DNA of 64,000 nucleotides from Maribellus sp. CM-23 (GTDB taxonomy: Bacteria; Bacteroidota; Bacteroidia; Bacteroidales; Prolixibacteraceae). This document shows, one piece after another, positions 1 to 7,554 of the stretch (position 1 is its first letter; each line of letters begins with the position of its first letter). The notes beneath the pieces are model-generated. The model was not told the origin of the DNA. It made no database searches and saw only the letters and a program-made list of their open reading frames with translations. The stretch is taken from assembly GCF_021354595.1 (NCBI RefSeq), contig NZ_JADWYJ010000006.1, forward strand, positions 124,001 to 188,000, read 5' to 3'. Position numbers and translations under genes: made by a program.

Positions 1-396
1 CCCTGCGGTGTTGGCACTTCCTTCACCCAAATCAATCAACTGATACGCCAGCAGACATCCAAGCACAATGCCTGCAGCACCTATGATGTAAGCCAGTAAA
101 AGCTTTCCGCTCTCGCGAATGATTTTAACAAGGTTGGAACCAAACAACATCAGGGGAATGGCAATCGGTATAAAATAATCGAACACCATGGAGTAAACCT
201 CGACTTTTATTTTGGGGTTGGAGGCTACCGGAACAACTCCTGTCATTGATAAAACCGACATGGAAATCATGGTCACCAGTATCCCGGAAACTTTTCCAAA
301 CCATTTTTTGTGCTCCGAATAAATTCCGAAAGCAGCGGCTCCGGCAATAATTAACAGGAGAATAAGATGTTTATCGGGTGCGATCAATGAATTCAT
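1..396 (-). CDS. DUF819 family membrane protein (N-terminal part, cut by window edge)
   Basis: The reverse strand opens with ATG at 396 and stays open to the window edge, giving 132 residues that begin MNSLIAPDKHLILLLIIAG. Four hydrophobic segments are visible, with the phrase SGKLLLAYIIGAAGIVLGCL that resembles the DUF819 (YjcL-like) family of multi-span membrane proteins. The family has no firmly established function; a transporter role is only assumed. The rest of the gene lies outside the window. It is read in the same direction as the decarboxylase operon, but the strong terminator at 521-552 separates the two, so it is probably a separate unit. Confidence 0.7.
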   Translation of the reverse strand, partial: MNSLIAPDKHLILLLIIAGAAAFGIYSEHKKWFGKVSGILVTMISMSVLSMTGVVPVASNPKIKVEVYSMVFDYFIPIAIPLMLFGSNLVKIIRESGKLLLAYIIGAAGIVLGCLLAYQLIDLGEGSANTAG

Positions 397-520
397 TTTT
401 ACCTGGTATTTTTTTCAGCTTTTGAATATATCTGAATAATTCAAAAAAAGGAAAACAGTTGCCATTTGATTTTAGTTGAGAGAAAAGAAATTTTAGATGA
501 GGACGAGTTTGTCAGAAACC

Positions 521-552
521 AAAAAGGCCGCTGAAAAATTCAGCGGCCTTTT
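521..552 (-). terminator. Rho-independent terminator of the methylmalonyl-CoA decarboxylase operon
   Basis: A 12-bp perfect stem AAAAGGCCGCTG/CAGCGGCCTTTT with a 7-nt loop, followed on the minus strand by T residues. It lies 25 nt past the stop of the oadB-like gene and is well placed to end that operon. Confidence 0.85.
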
Positions 553-577
553 GAAATATTATAACCTCAAAGGGTTT

Positions 578-2218
578 TTACATCAAGAAACTCAAAAGAA
601 TACCGGCTGCTACTGCCGAGCCAATAACACCCGAAACGTTCGGAGCCATGGCGTGCATAAGCAGGTGGTTGGTTGGGTCTTCCTGTAGTCCCATTTGCTG
701 AACAACCCTTGCACTGTCAGGTACTGCAGATACACCCGAAGCACCAATCATTGGGTTGATTTTGTTCTCTTTTTTCAGGAACAGGTTCATGATTTTTGCT
801 CCGGCAACACCACCGGCAGTTGCAATTACAAACGAAGCTGCACCCAATGCAAAGATTTTAATGGAAGAAGGAGTCAGGAACACATCGGCCTGGGTTGAAG
901 CACCCACAGTAAGCCCCAGCAAGATCGTAATGGTATCGATCAGCGGGTTGGCAGCTGTATTGGCCAAACGTTTGGTAACACCCGATTCTTTCAGCAGGTT
1001 ACCGAAGAACAACATACCGATCAGCGGAAGAGCCGAAGGAGCAATGTAGGCTGTTAAAATCAAACCAACAATCGGGAACAGTACCTTTTCTGTTTTGGAA
1101 ACCGCGCGTGGAGGTTTCATACGGATCAAACGTTCTTTTCTGCTGGTCATCAATTTAATTACCGGAGGCTGAATTACCGGTACCAGCGCCATGTACGAAT
1201 AGGCTGCAATGGCGATAGGCCCGATCAGGTTTTTCACGGTTGTTCCATCGGCCATTACGTTAAGTCCGTTGGCTAACTTCGATGAAAGGAAGATCGCGGT
1301 TGGACCGTCGGCACCACCGATAATCCCAATTGCACCGGCTTCAGGAGGTGCAAAACCAAGGTAAAGAGCTCCCAGGAAAGTCAGGAAGATACCAATCTGC
1401 GCGGCTGCTCCCAACAACATTAATTTCGGGTTCGAAATCAACGACGAGAAGTCGGTCATCGCTCCAATACCCAGGAAAATGAGTGGCGGATACCATCCCT
1501 GAACCACACCCTGGTATAGAATGTTCATAACCGATCCCGGTTCGTATACACCCAGTTTCAGGTTGAAGTCAACCACCTGGAACATGGGAATGTTCCCGAT
1601 CAGGATACCAAAGCCAATGGGTATAAGCAACATCGGCTCGAAGTCGTACTTTATGGCCAGGAACAGGAATACAAATCCTACCAGCATCATGACCATATTA
1701 CCCCAAGCAATGTTGGCAAAGCCCGAGAATTCGTAGAAGTTAAACAGCCCTGAAACAGCGCCGCTGTAGTTCTTGTACTCAAATCCGTCGCCGGCGAGTT
1801 TTCCGTCCTTGGTTAACTGTAATTCACGTTGTGGAAGATGAATGGTTTCATCTACCATATCATAACCGGTAGAACGGTTGGGATCGGTATTGGCTCCCAG
1901 GTGCGTTACTTTAACGGGTTTAAAATCGAGCACTATTTTATCATCCGAAATCCGGTAATGGCCCGTAAAACGCGTTTTGGCCGAGTCGAGCATAAAAGCT
2001 CCGTCCTCTTCAAACGAAAACGTTTTGTAACGCTTTACCGTTTTGGGCTTTTCGGTTTGAGTTCCGTCCTCTTTATAAGTCGGAATCGGTACATATCCAT
2101 CGGAATAATTGATCCATTTTCCGCTGGTAAGTACATCACTGAGTTTTTCGGGTTGCCCGGCAAATGCCGTTGTGGCCCCAAAAATCAGCAATACTATTAG
2201 TTGCAATATTTTTCTCAT
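578..2218 (-). CDS. oadB: Sodium-translocating decarboxylase beta subunit with an extra N-terminal extracytoplasmic domain
   Basis: 546 residues. From about residue 165 on this is the multi-span beta subunit of the Na+-pumping decarboxylases (OadB/MmdB), the membrane part that couples carboxybiotin decarboxylation to Na+ export; the hallmark GGADGPTAIF is present near residue 300. The usual subunit is roughly 375-430 residues. Here the first 19 or so residues are a signal peptide (MRKILQLIVLLIFGATTAFA) and residues 20-160 form a soluble region with alternating strands (WINYSDGY, RYKTFSFEEDGAF, FTGHYRISDDKIVLDF) that looks lipocalin-like. Last gene of the operon mce-mmdA-oadG-BCCP-oadB, 18 nt after the BCCP gene. 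The subunit call is firm; the lipocalin comparison is inference. Confidence 0.93.
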   Translation of the reverse strand: MRKILQLIVLLIFGATTAFAGQPEKLSDVLTSGKWINYSDGYVPIPTYKEDGTQTEKPKTVKRYKTFSFEEDGAFMLDSAKTRFTGHYRISDDKIVLDFKPVKVTHLGANTDPNRSTGYDMVDETIHLPQRELQLTKDGKLAGDGFEYKNYSGAVSGLFNFYEFSGFANIAWGNMVMMLVGFVFLFLAIKYDFEPMLLIPIGFGILIGNIPMFQVVDFNLKLGVYEPGSVMNILYQGVVQGWYPPLIFLGIGAMTDFSSLISNPKLMLLGAAAQIGIFLTFLGALYLGFAPPEAGAIGIIGGADGPTAIFLSSKLANGLNVMADGTTVKNLIGPIAIAAYSYMALVPVIQPPVIKLMTSRKERLIRMKPPRAVSKTEKVLFPIVGLILTAYIAPSALPLIGMLFFGNLLKESGVTKRLANTAANPLIDTITILLGLTVGASTQADVFLTPSSIKIFALGAASFVIATAGGVAGAKIMNLFLKKENKINPMIGASGVSAVPDSARVVQQMGLQEDPTNHLLMHAMAPNVSGVIGSAVAAGILLSFLM

Positions 2219-2236
2219 CTTCTAAAAAAGTAAAGG

Positions 2237-2662
2237 TTAACCAATCTCAATTAAAACGTCGTCTTGCAGTACGCTGTCGCCAACATTTACTTTAATAGAA
2301 GTTACTTCACCACCTTTGATTGTCTGAATCTGGTTTTCCATTTTCATGGCTTCCATAACCATCACATTCTGGCCTTCGTTAACTACGTCGCCCACTTTGA
2401 TGTTGATTTTTAAAATGGTTCCCGGCAGTGGGGCAGTAACCTTGAATTTGCCTGATGATTCGGTTTTTTTGATCAAACCTTCACCTGGTTTTTGCTCTAC
2501 CGGTTTACGCACCAATGTGGGTGTTTTTGAAGTTTTTACTTCTCCATGAATTTGAACTTCGTATATGGTACCGTTAACGTCCAGTTCTGCAACATTCTCT
2601 TCAATGCCTTTTAAGTGAACGTCGTATTGGTTACCGCTTATTGTGAATTTATATTTTTTCAT
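2237..2662 (-). CDS. Biotin carboxyl carrier subunit of methylmalonyl-CoA decarboxylase
   Basis: 141 residues. The C-terminal half (about 70-141) is a biotinyl-lipoyl domain with the biotinylation site EAMKMEN, lysine being the expected attachment point. It shuttles the carboxyl group from the MmdA carboxyltransferase to the membrane beta subunit. The N-terminal region (YKFTISGNQYDVHLKG...) and a Pro/Lys-rich linker are typical of carriers in this complex in Bacteroidota. Sits between oadG and oadB, 60 nt after the former. Confidence 0.95.
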   Translation of the reverse strand: MKKYKFTISGNQYDVHLKGIEENVAELDVNGTIYEVQIHGEVKTSKTPTLVRKPVEQKPGEGLIKKTESSGKFKVTAPLPGTILKINIKVGDVVNEGQNVMVMEAMKMENQIQTIKGGEVTSIKVNVGDSVLQDDVLIEIG

Positions 2663-2722
2663 CTGTTTATAATTGTTTTTTTAAGGTAACAAAATTGCTG
2701 TTTGGCAGCAGATATCTGATTC

Positions 2723-3088
2723 TTAACGCGGCCAGTTGTTGTTTACTCCATAAATTTTAGAACTCCACGGCGAATAGGCTTTTTTTACTTTTTTAATCGT
2801 AACAACATTGCTTTCTTCGTCGTGTAATTCGTTAAAATACATATGTAAAGCCAAACTGATAGCTGCGGTAACGTTACCTTCAACAAAATCGTTTTCAGTA
2901 GTTTCTTTTTTCTTCTTGTCTTCGCTGCTTGCTTTTTTGCGATTAAACTTCATGTTGATAATCTTTGGTAACCTGGAGAAAATCAGTACCAAAGCAGTAA
3001 GCGAGAACAACACGATAGAAAAACCTACGATTGCTACCGTGAATCCAAAGTCGTAAGAACTTGCCAATAAAATACTTAATGGTTCCAT
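2723..3088 (-). CDS. OadG-like gamma/delta subunit of the sodium-pumping decarboxylase
   Basis: 121 residues with one N-terminal membrane helix (about residues 15-38, FTVAIVGFSIVLFSLTALVL) and a charged Lys/Glu-rich cytoplasmic tail, the layout of OadG/MmdD small subunits that hold the carboxyltransferase to the membrane part. It lies 12 nt downstream of mmdA and is co-transcribed. The C-terminal segment ending in SSKIYGVNNNWPR is typical of the Bacteroidota form as I remember it; the precise subunit letter is not certain. Confidence 0.85.
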   Translation of the reverse strand: MEPLSILLASSYDFGFTVAIVGFSIVLFSLTALVLIFSRLPKIINMKFNRKKASSEDKKKKETTENDFVEGNVTAAISLALHMYFNELHDEESNVVTIKKVKKAYSPWSSKIYGVNNNWPR

Positions 3089-3100
3089 AAGGTGTTCTTT

Positions 3101-4660
3101 TTATAATGGAATATTTGAATGTTTTTTAGGAGGATTCACCAGCTTTTTGGTAGCAAGGCTTTGTAATCCGCGAATAATCCGGAACCGGGTGTTGCGTGGC
3201 TCAATTACATCGTCGATGTAGCCGAAAGACGCAGCCTGGTATGGATTGGCAAATTTCTCGTTGTACTCTTCTTCGTGATCCGCAATAAACTTGGCGCGTT
3301 CTGCCGGATCTTCGATGTCGCGAAGTTTACGTCCGTGAAGTACTTCCACTGCACCTGCTGCACCCATTACTGCAATTTCGGCAGTTGGCCATGCATAGTT
3401 AAGGTCGCCGCGAAGTTGCTTGCTCGACATTACGTCGTGTGCACCACCGTATGATTTACGCAATGTGATGGTGATTTTCGGTACAGTAGCCTCACCGTAA
3501 GCAAACATTAATTTTGCTCCGTGTGTAATAATTCCGCCGTATTCCTGCTTGCTTCCGGGCAAGAATCCTGGAACATCAACCAGCGTAATAATCGGGATAT
3601 TGAAAGAGTCGCAGAAACGAACAAAGCGAGCTGCTTTAATCGATGCATTGATATCTAAAACACCGGCCAGGTAGTTGGGCTGATTGGCCACGATACCTAC
3701 TGGTTGTCCGTCGAATTTAGCAAAACCTACTACAATGTTTTTGGCGTAGTTCCGGTGAATTTCCAAGAACTCAGAATAGTCAACCAATATGTGGATGATA
3801 TCTTTTACGTCGTACGGGTGGTTCGGATTTTCAGGGATGATTTGATTCAGTGCATCATCCAAACGGTCTATTGGGTCTGTATTTTCGGTAACGATCGGGT
3901 CTTCCAGGTTATTCTGCGGAAGGTAGCTGATCAGTTTACGAAGGATCAATAAACCTTCTTCTTCGTTTTCAACAAGGAATTGAGCCACACCCGATTTTGA
4001 AGCGTGAACTTTACCACCACCTAAATCTTCTACCGAAATATCTTCTCCGGTTACTGTTTTTACCACTTTTGGGCCGGTAACGAACATGTACGAGTTCTGT
4101 TCGGTCATCATGATAAAGTCGGTTAGGGCAGGAGAGTATACTGCACCACCGGCACATGGGCCAAAAATGGCTGAGATTTGCGGGATAACTCCGGAAGCCA
4201 GAATGTTACGCTCGAAAATTTCGGCATACCCGGCCAGCGAGTTAACACCTTCCTGGATACGTGCGCCACCCGAGTCGTTGATACCAATAACCGGTGCTCC
4301 CACTTTCATGGCCATATCCATTACTTTGCAAATCTTTTGGGCAAAGGTTTCGGAAAGTGAACCTCCGAAAACAGTAAAGTCTTGCGAGAATACGTACACT
4401 ACACGTCCGTCGATGGTACCGTGACCGGTTACAACGCCATCACCCAAAAATTTGGATTTTTCCATACCAAAGTTGGTACAGCGATGGGTTACGAACATGT
4501 CAAATTCTTCAAAACTACCTTCGTCCAATAACATTTCAATACGCTCGCGTGCGGTATATTTTCCTTTTGCGTGTTGTGCTTCAATACGTTTTATACCACC
4601 ACCAAGCTTCGCTTCAGCTCTTAAGTCAATAAGCTTTTTAATTTTATCCTGGGTACTCAT
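3101..4660 (-). CDS. mmdA: Methylmalonyl-CoA decarboxylase alpha subunit (carboxyltransferase)
   Basis: 519 residues, the full length of the acyl-CoA carboxylase beta/MmdA family. It transfers the carboxyl group of (S)-methylmalonyl-CoA to the biotin carrier, releasing propionyl-CoA. Visible signatures: the oxyanion-hole region GAPVIGINDSGGARIQEG and FGPCAGGAVYSPALTDF in the N-terminal half, and DVPGFLPGSKQEYGGIITHGAK in shorter pieces around residues 360-380 in the C-terminal half. The homologous propionyl-CoA carboxylase beta chain would work in reverse; the neighbouring oadG, BCCP and oadB genes and mce decide for the decarboxylase complex. Confidence 0.95.
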   Translation of the reverse strand: MSTQDKIKKLIDLRAEAKLGGGIKRIEAQHAKGKYTARERIEMLLDEGSFEEFDMFVTHRCTNFGMEKSKFLGDGVVTGHGTIDGRVVYVFSQDFTVFGGSLSETFAQKICKVMDMAMKVGAPVIGINDSGGARIQEGVNSLAGYAEIFERNILASGVIPQISAIFGPCAGGAVYSPALTDFIMMTEQNSYMFVTGPKVVKTVTGEDISVEDLGGGKVHASKSGVAQFLVENEEEGLLILRKLISYLPQNNLEDPIVTENTDPIDRLDDALNQIIPENPNHPYDVKDIIHILVDYSEFLEIHRNYAKNIVVGFAKFDGQPVGIVANQPNYLAGVLDINASIKAARFVRFCDSFNIPIITLVDVPGFLPGSKQEYGGIITHGAKLMFAYGEATVPKITITLRKSYGGAHDVMSSKQLRGDLNYAWPTAEIAVMGAAGAVEVLHGRKLRDIEDPAERAKFIADHEEEYNEKFANPYQAASFGYIDDVIEPRNTRFRIIRGLQSLATKKLVNPPKKHSNIPL

Positions 4661-4686
4661 AAAAAAATCGGTTGTTTAATTGTAAT

Positions 4687-5091
4687 CTATTCTTTTCCGC
4701 AGATTTCGGTTAATACTCCCATTGTTGATTTTGGGTGAAGGAAACCAATGTTTAAACCTTCTGCGCCTTTTCTTGCTTTTTGGTCGATTAGCCTCACGCC
4801 TTTTTCTTCGAGTTCGGCGAGCGAGTCATTCACGTTATCAACGGCAAAAGCCAAATGGTGTACACCCGGTCCTTTTTTCTCGATAAATTTTCCGATAGGT
4901 CCTTCCGGATCGGTTGATTCGAGTAATTCGATTTTGGTGTCGCCCACCATAAAAAAGGCGGTTTTTACTTTTTGGTCAGCTACTTCTTCTACAGCGTAGC
5001 ATTTTAGCCCAAGCATGTTCTCGTAATATGGAATCGCTTCGTCAATACTGTTAACAGCAATTCCGATGTGCTCTATATGTGAAATATTCAT
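4687..5091 (-). CDS. mce: Methylmalonyl-CoA epimerase
   Basis: 134 residues, a vicinal-oxygen-chelate fold with two beta-alpha-beta-beta-beta repeats. It interconverts (R)- and (S)-methylmalonyl-CoA, linking methylmalonyl-CoA mutase to the decarboxylase encoded downstream. The metal ligands expected for the family are visible: His in IEHIGIAV (residue ~8), His in GVHHLAFAV (residue ~78), and Glu in VLTEICG near the C-terminus. First gene of the operon, 26 nt ahead of mmdA, with a candidate promoter at 5143-5174. Confidence 0.95.
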   Translation of the reverse strand: MNISHIEHIGIAVNSIDEAIPYYENMLGLKCYAVEEVADQKVKTAFFMVGDTKIELLESTDPEGPIGKFIEKKGPGVHHLAFAVDNVNDSLAELEEKGVRLIDQKARKGAEGLNIGFLHPKSTMGVLTEICGKE

Positions 5092-5142
5092 AATTATTTA
5101 GAATGATTATAAAAGATTAATAGTCAATTTTTTAAACAGCTC

Positions 5143-5174
5143 TAAAGGTAGATGTAATAGTTTTCATGCTTCAA
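5143..5174 (-). promoter_or_regulatory. Candidate promoter of the mce-mmdA-oadG-BCCP-oadB operon
   Basis: On the minus strand a TTG (5172-5174) and TACCTTTA (5143-5150) are 21 nt apart, close to the Bacteroidota pattern TTG-N17..23-TAnnTTTG with one mismatch. The implied transcript starts about 45 nt before mce. Pattern match only. Confidence 0.4.
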
Positions 5175-5264
5175 TTGAAAATCAAAAACTGATTTATAAC
5201 ATACGCCGAATTCAGAATAAGTTAATATTCGAATGCGATTCATTTTGAACACATGATTTCTATC

Positions 5265-5292
5265 ATAAAAAAAAGCAGACCTACGTCTGCTC
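5265..5292 (-). terminator. Terminator of the CoA-transferase gene
   Basis: Stem AGCAGAC/GTCTGCT with a 4-nt loop and a run of eight T on the minus strand, 15 nt after the CoA-transferase stop codon. It separates that gene from the mce operon. Confidence 0.85.
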
Positions 5293-5306
5293 TCCTATCT
5301 TTGGTT

Positions 5307-6617
5307 TTAATCTTGGTCCCAAACAAAATGGAAATGCGATCCAAATCTTTCGAAAGCATTCTTGTCCAGATTCTCCTGATGGTCAGGATGTGCAATCGAA
5401 ATCAGCAATTTTGCCCTGTCTTGCAAGGTTCTTCCATACAGGTTTACAGCACCAAATTCAGTCACTACCCAATGGATGTTGGCACGTGTACTAACTACAC
5501 CTGCACCCGGGGTCAAAATTGGTGCAATTTTACTGATACCTTTATTGGTGATCGATGGCATGGCAAGAATTGGTTTTCCGCCTTTACTTAACGAAGCACC
5601 ACGCAGGAAGTCGATCTGACCACCCACACCCGAATAGTGTACGATACCGATAGAGTCGGCGCAAACCTGGCCTGTAATATCAATTTGTAAAGCCGAGTTA
5701 ATGGCTGTTACTTTTGGGTTTTGGGCAATAACACTTACTTTATTGGTGTATTCCACATCCATCATGGCAACTCCGGGGTTGTCGTGGATGAAATCGTACA
5801 ATGTTTTGGTACCCATCAGGAAGGTGGCTACCATTTTTCCTTTGTCGATGGCTTTGTTTTTACCGTTAACCACGCCTTTTTCTACCAAAGGAAGAATACC
5901 ATCGGCAAACATTTCAGAGTGAACGCCCAGGTCTTTGTGGTTACCCAGCATGCTCAAAACGGCGTTAGGAATAGCACCAATACCCATCTGAAGGGTAGCA
6001 CCGTCTTCCACCAGTTCAGCTACATAACGGCCAATTTTCCGGTCGGTGTCCGAAATCGGTCCGGGAGCAGCAATCACCAGTTCGCTGTTGTCTTCAACAA
6101 ACAGGTCAATATCATCGATGTGGATCATTGCATCACCAAATGCACGTGGTACATTCGAGTTAACGATTGCAATGGTAGTATCGGCATTTTCTACCGCAGC
6201 CAGTGTGGCATCAACCGAAGTTCCCAACGAAACGTAACCAAATTTATCCGGTGTAGAAACCTGGATCATGACCACATTTACTTTTAGATAACCTTCTCTG
6301 ATCAGACGCTGGGTTTCCTGCAGGAATACGGGGATGTAATCAGCAAAACCGGCTTGTGTTTGTTTGCGCACATTATGTCCGACAAAAAACGACTCTAACT
6401 GGAAGATTCCCTCCAATTCAGGATCGGCATAAGGAGCCGGACCTTCGGTGTGGATGTGCTGAATACGAACGTTTCTGAATTCTTTGTTTTTGCCCCTTTC
6501 AACGAGCGCTTTGATTAGCGGATGGGGCGTCACCGCTACGCTGTGCAGGTGCACACGATCGTTTGATTTAACAACTTTTACTGCTTCCGCAGCTGAGATG
6601 AATTTTATGTTCTTCAT
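5307..6617 (-). CDS. Acetyl-CoA hydrolase/transferase family CoA-transferase
   Basis: 436 residues from the ATG at 6617 (MKNIKFISAAEAVKVV). A longer reading frame exists but it opens with TTG and adds residues unlike the family, so the shorter start is chosen. The protein matches the 4-hydroxybutyrate/butyryl-CoA:acetate CoA-transferase group; GVHSEMFADG around residue 235 is the region of the catalytic glutamate that forms the enzyme-CoA thioester, and GGQIDFLRGASLSKGGKPI is conserved. The exact acyl and acceptor substrates cannot be read from sequence. Beside the methylmalonyl-CoA decarboxylase operon, a propionyl-CoA or succinyl-CoA:carboxylate role is attractive, but it has its own terminator and promoter. 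Confidence 0.88.
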   Translation of the reverse strand: MKNIKFISAAEAVKVVKSNDRVHLHSVAVTPHPLIKALVERGKNKEFRNVRIQHIHTEGPAPYADPELEGIFQLESFFVGHNVRKQTQAGFADYIPVFLQETQRLIREGYLKVNVVMIQVSTPDKFGYVSLGTSVDATLAAVENADTTIAIVNSNVPRAFGDAMIHIDDIDLFVEDNSELVIAAPGPISDTDRKIGRYVAELVEDGATLQMGIGAIPNAVLSMLGNHKDLGVHSEMFADGILPLVEKGVVNGKNKAIDKGKMVATFLMGTKTLYDFIHDNPGVAMMDVEYTNKVSVIAQNPKVTAINSALQIDITGQVCADSIGIVHYSGVGGQIDFLRGASLSKGGKPILAMPSITNKGISKIAPILTPGAGVVSTRANIHWVVTEFGAVNLYGRTLQDRAKLLISIAHPDHQENLDKNAFERFGSHFHFVWDQD

Positions 6618-6657
6618 GTTTTTTGGATTTTTATAAATCAGCTTATAGTTCAGGCGC

Positions 6658-6665
6658 CAAAGGTA
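6658..6665 (-). promoter_or_regulatory. Candidate -7 box for the CoA-transferase gene
   Basis: TACCTTTG on the minus strand is an exact TAnnTTTG match 40 nt before the ATG. No convincing TTG lies at the right spacing upstream, so this is a half-supported promoter. Confidence 0.35.
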
Positions 6666-6924
6666 AGAAAACAATTATCTTTGGTCGTTTTTCGAATATT
6701 AATTATCAGTGTTCGAATGTTTTTGTAAACTTAGTGTTAATGAAGACTTTTTGGTCTCTTTCCCGGAGCAATTACTGTTGCCAAATGTACCCGTTCTTTT
6801 TGTTTGGATGAAAATCATCGATTGCATTAAGATCGTTAAGAAAGCGTCAAATACCGAGATTTAGTTTTATAATCTGTTGGCTTTTTCCTAATTTTAACGC
6901 AGAACAATAAAAACATACAAAATC

Positions 6925-7437
6925 ATGTTGAAGGAAAAAATGTTAAGCGCTCTGAATGAGCAGATAAACGCAGAACAATACTCTTCTCTTTTATATTTGT
7001 CCATGTCAGCCTGGTTTCAGGACAAAGGGCTTCCCGGATTTGCCAATTGGATGTATGTGCAATACCAGGAAGAATTGACACATGCCAATAAATTTTTCAA
7101 CTATGTAAACGAGCGTGGAGGAAAAGTTGAATTGAAAGCGATTGAGCAGATGCCAACCGAGTGGAGTGGTATTATTGAGGTGTACGAAGCCACATTGCAA
7201 CACGAACAACATGTAACCACTTTAATCGATAACCTGGTAGATGTTGCGTTGGAACAGAAAGACCACGCCACGCAAAGTTTCTTGCAATGGTTTGTTGACG
7301 AGCAGGTGGAAGAAGAAGCCAACGTGAAGGAAATTCTGGATACGCTGAAGCTTATCAACGGCCAGGGCAACGGTATTTTCATGCTCGACCGTGAAATGCG
7401 TTCCCGTAAGTTTGTGGATACTACTGTAGCCAAGTAA
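6925..7437 (+). CDS. ftnA: Ferritin (FtnA type, non-haem)
   Basis: 170 residues, the normal length of bacterial ferritin. It oxidises Fe(II) at a di-iron centre and stores the mineral in a 24-mer shell. Ferroxidase ligands are visible: Glu in EQINAEQYSSLLY (helix A), the E..H pair in YQEELTHANKF (helix B), Glu in EATLQHEQH (helix C) and QWFVDEQVEEEANV (helix D). Monocistronic, closed by the terminator at 7460-7491. Confidence 0.95.
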   Translation: MLKEKMLSALNEQINAEQYSSLLYLSMSAWFQDKGLPGFANWMYVQYQEELTHANKFFNYVNERGGKVELKAIEQMPTEWSGIIEVYEATLQHEQHVTTLIDNLVDVALEQKDHATQSFLQWFVDEQVEEEANVKEILDTLKLINGQGNGIFMLDREMRSRKFVDTTVAK

Positions 7438-7459
7438 TTAGTACAATTATATAATAAGG

Positions 7460-7491
7460 AAGAGGCTACAGTGTTGTAGCCTCTTTTTTTT
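7460..7491 (+). terminator. Terminator after ferritin
   Basis: An 11-bp stem AAGAGGCTACA/TGTAGCCTCTT with a GTGT loop and a T-tract, 23 nt after the ferritin stop. Confidence 0.88.
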
Positions 7492-7554
7492 CACTCAGAA
7501 GAGGGTTAAGTCCGAAAAAGCCGGGCTTTTATTCAAAATAAAAAGCAAACGAAC

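Noticed and set aside
1829..2200. 123-residue plus-strand frame opposite the oadB-like gene
   Set aside because: It mirrors the coding strand of a well-supported gene, with no family features; a shadow.
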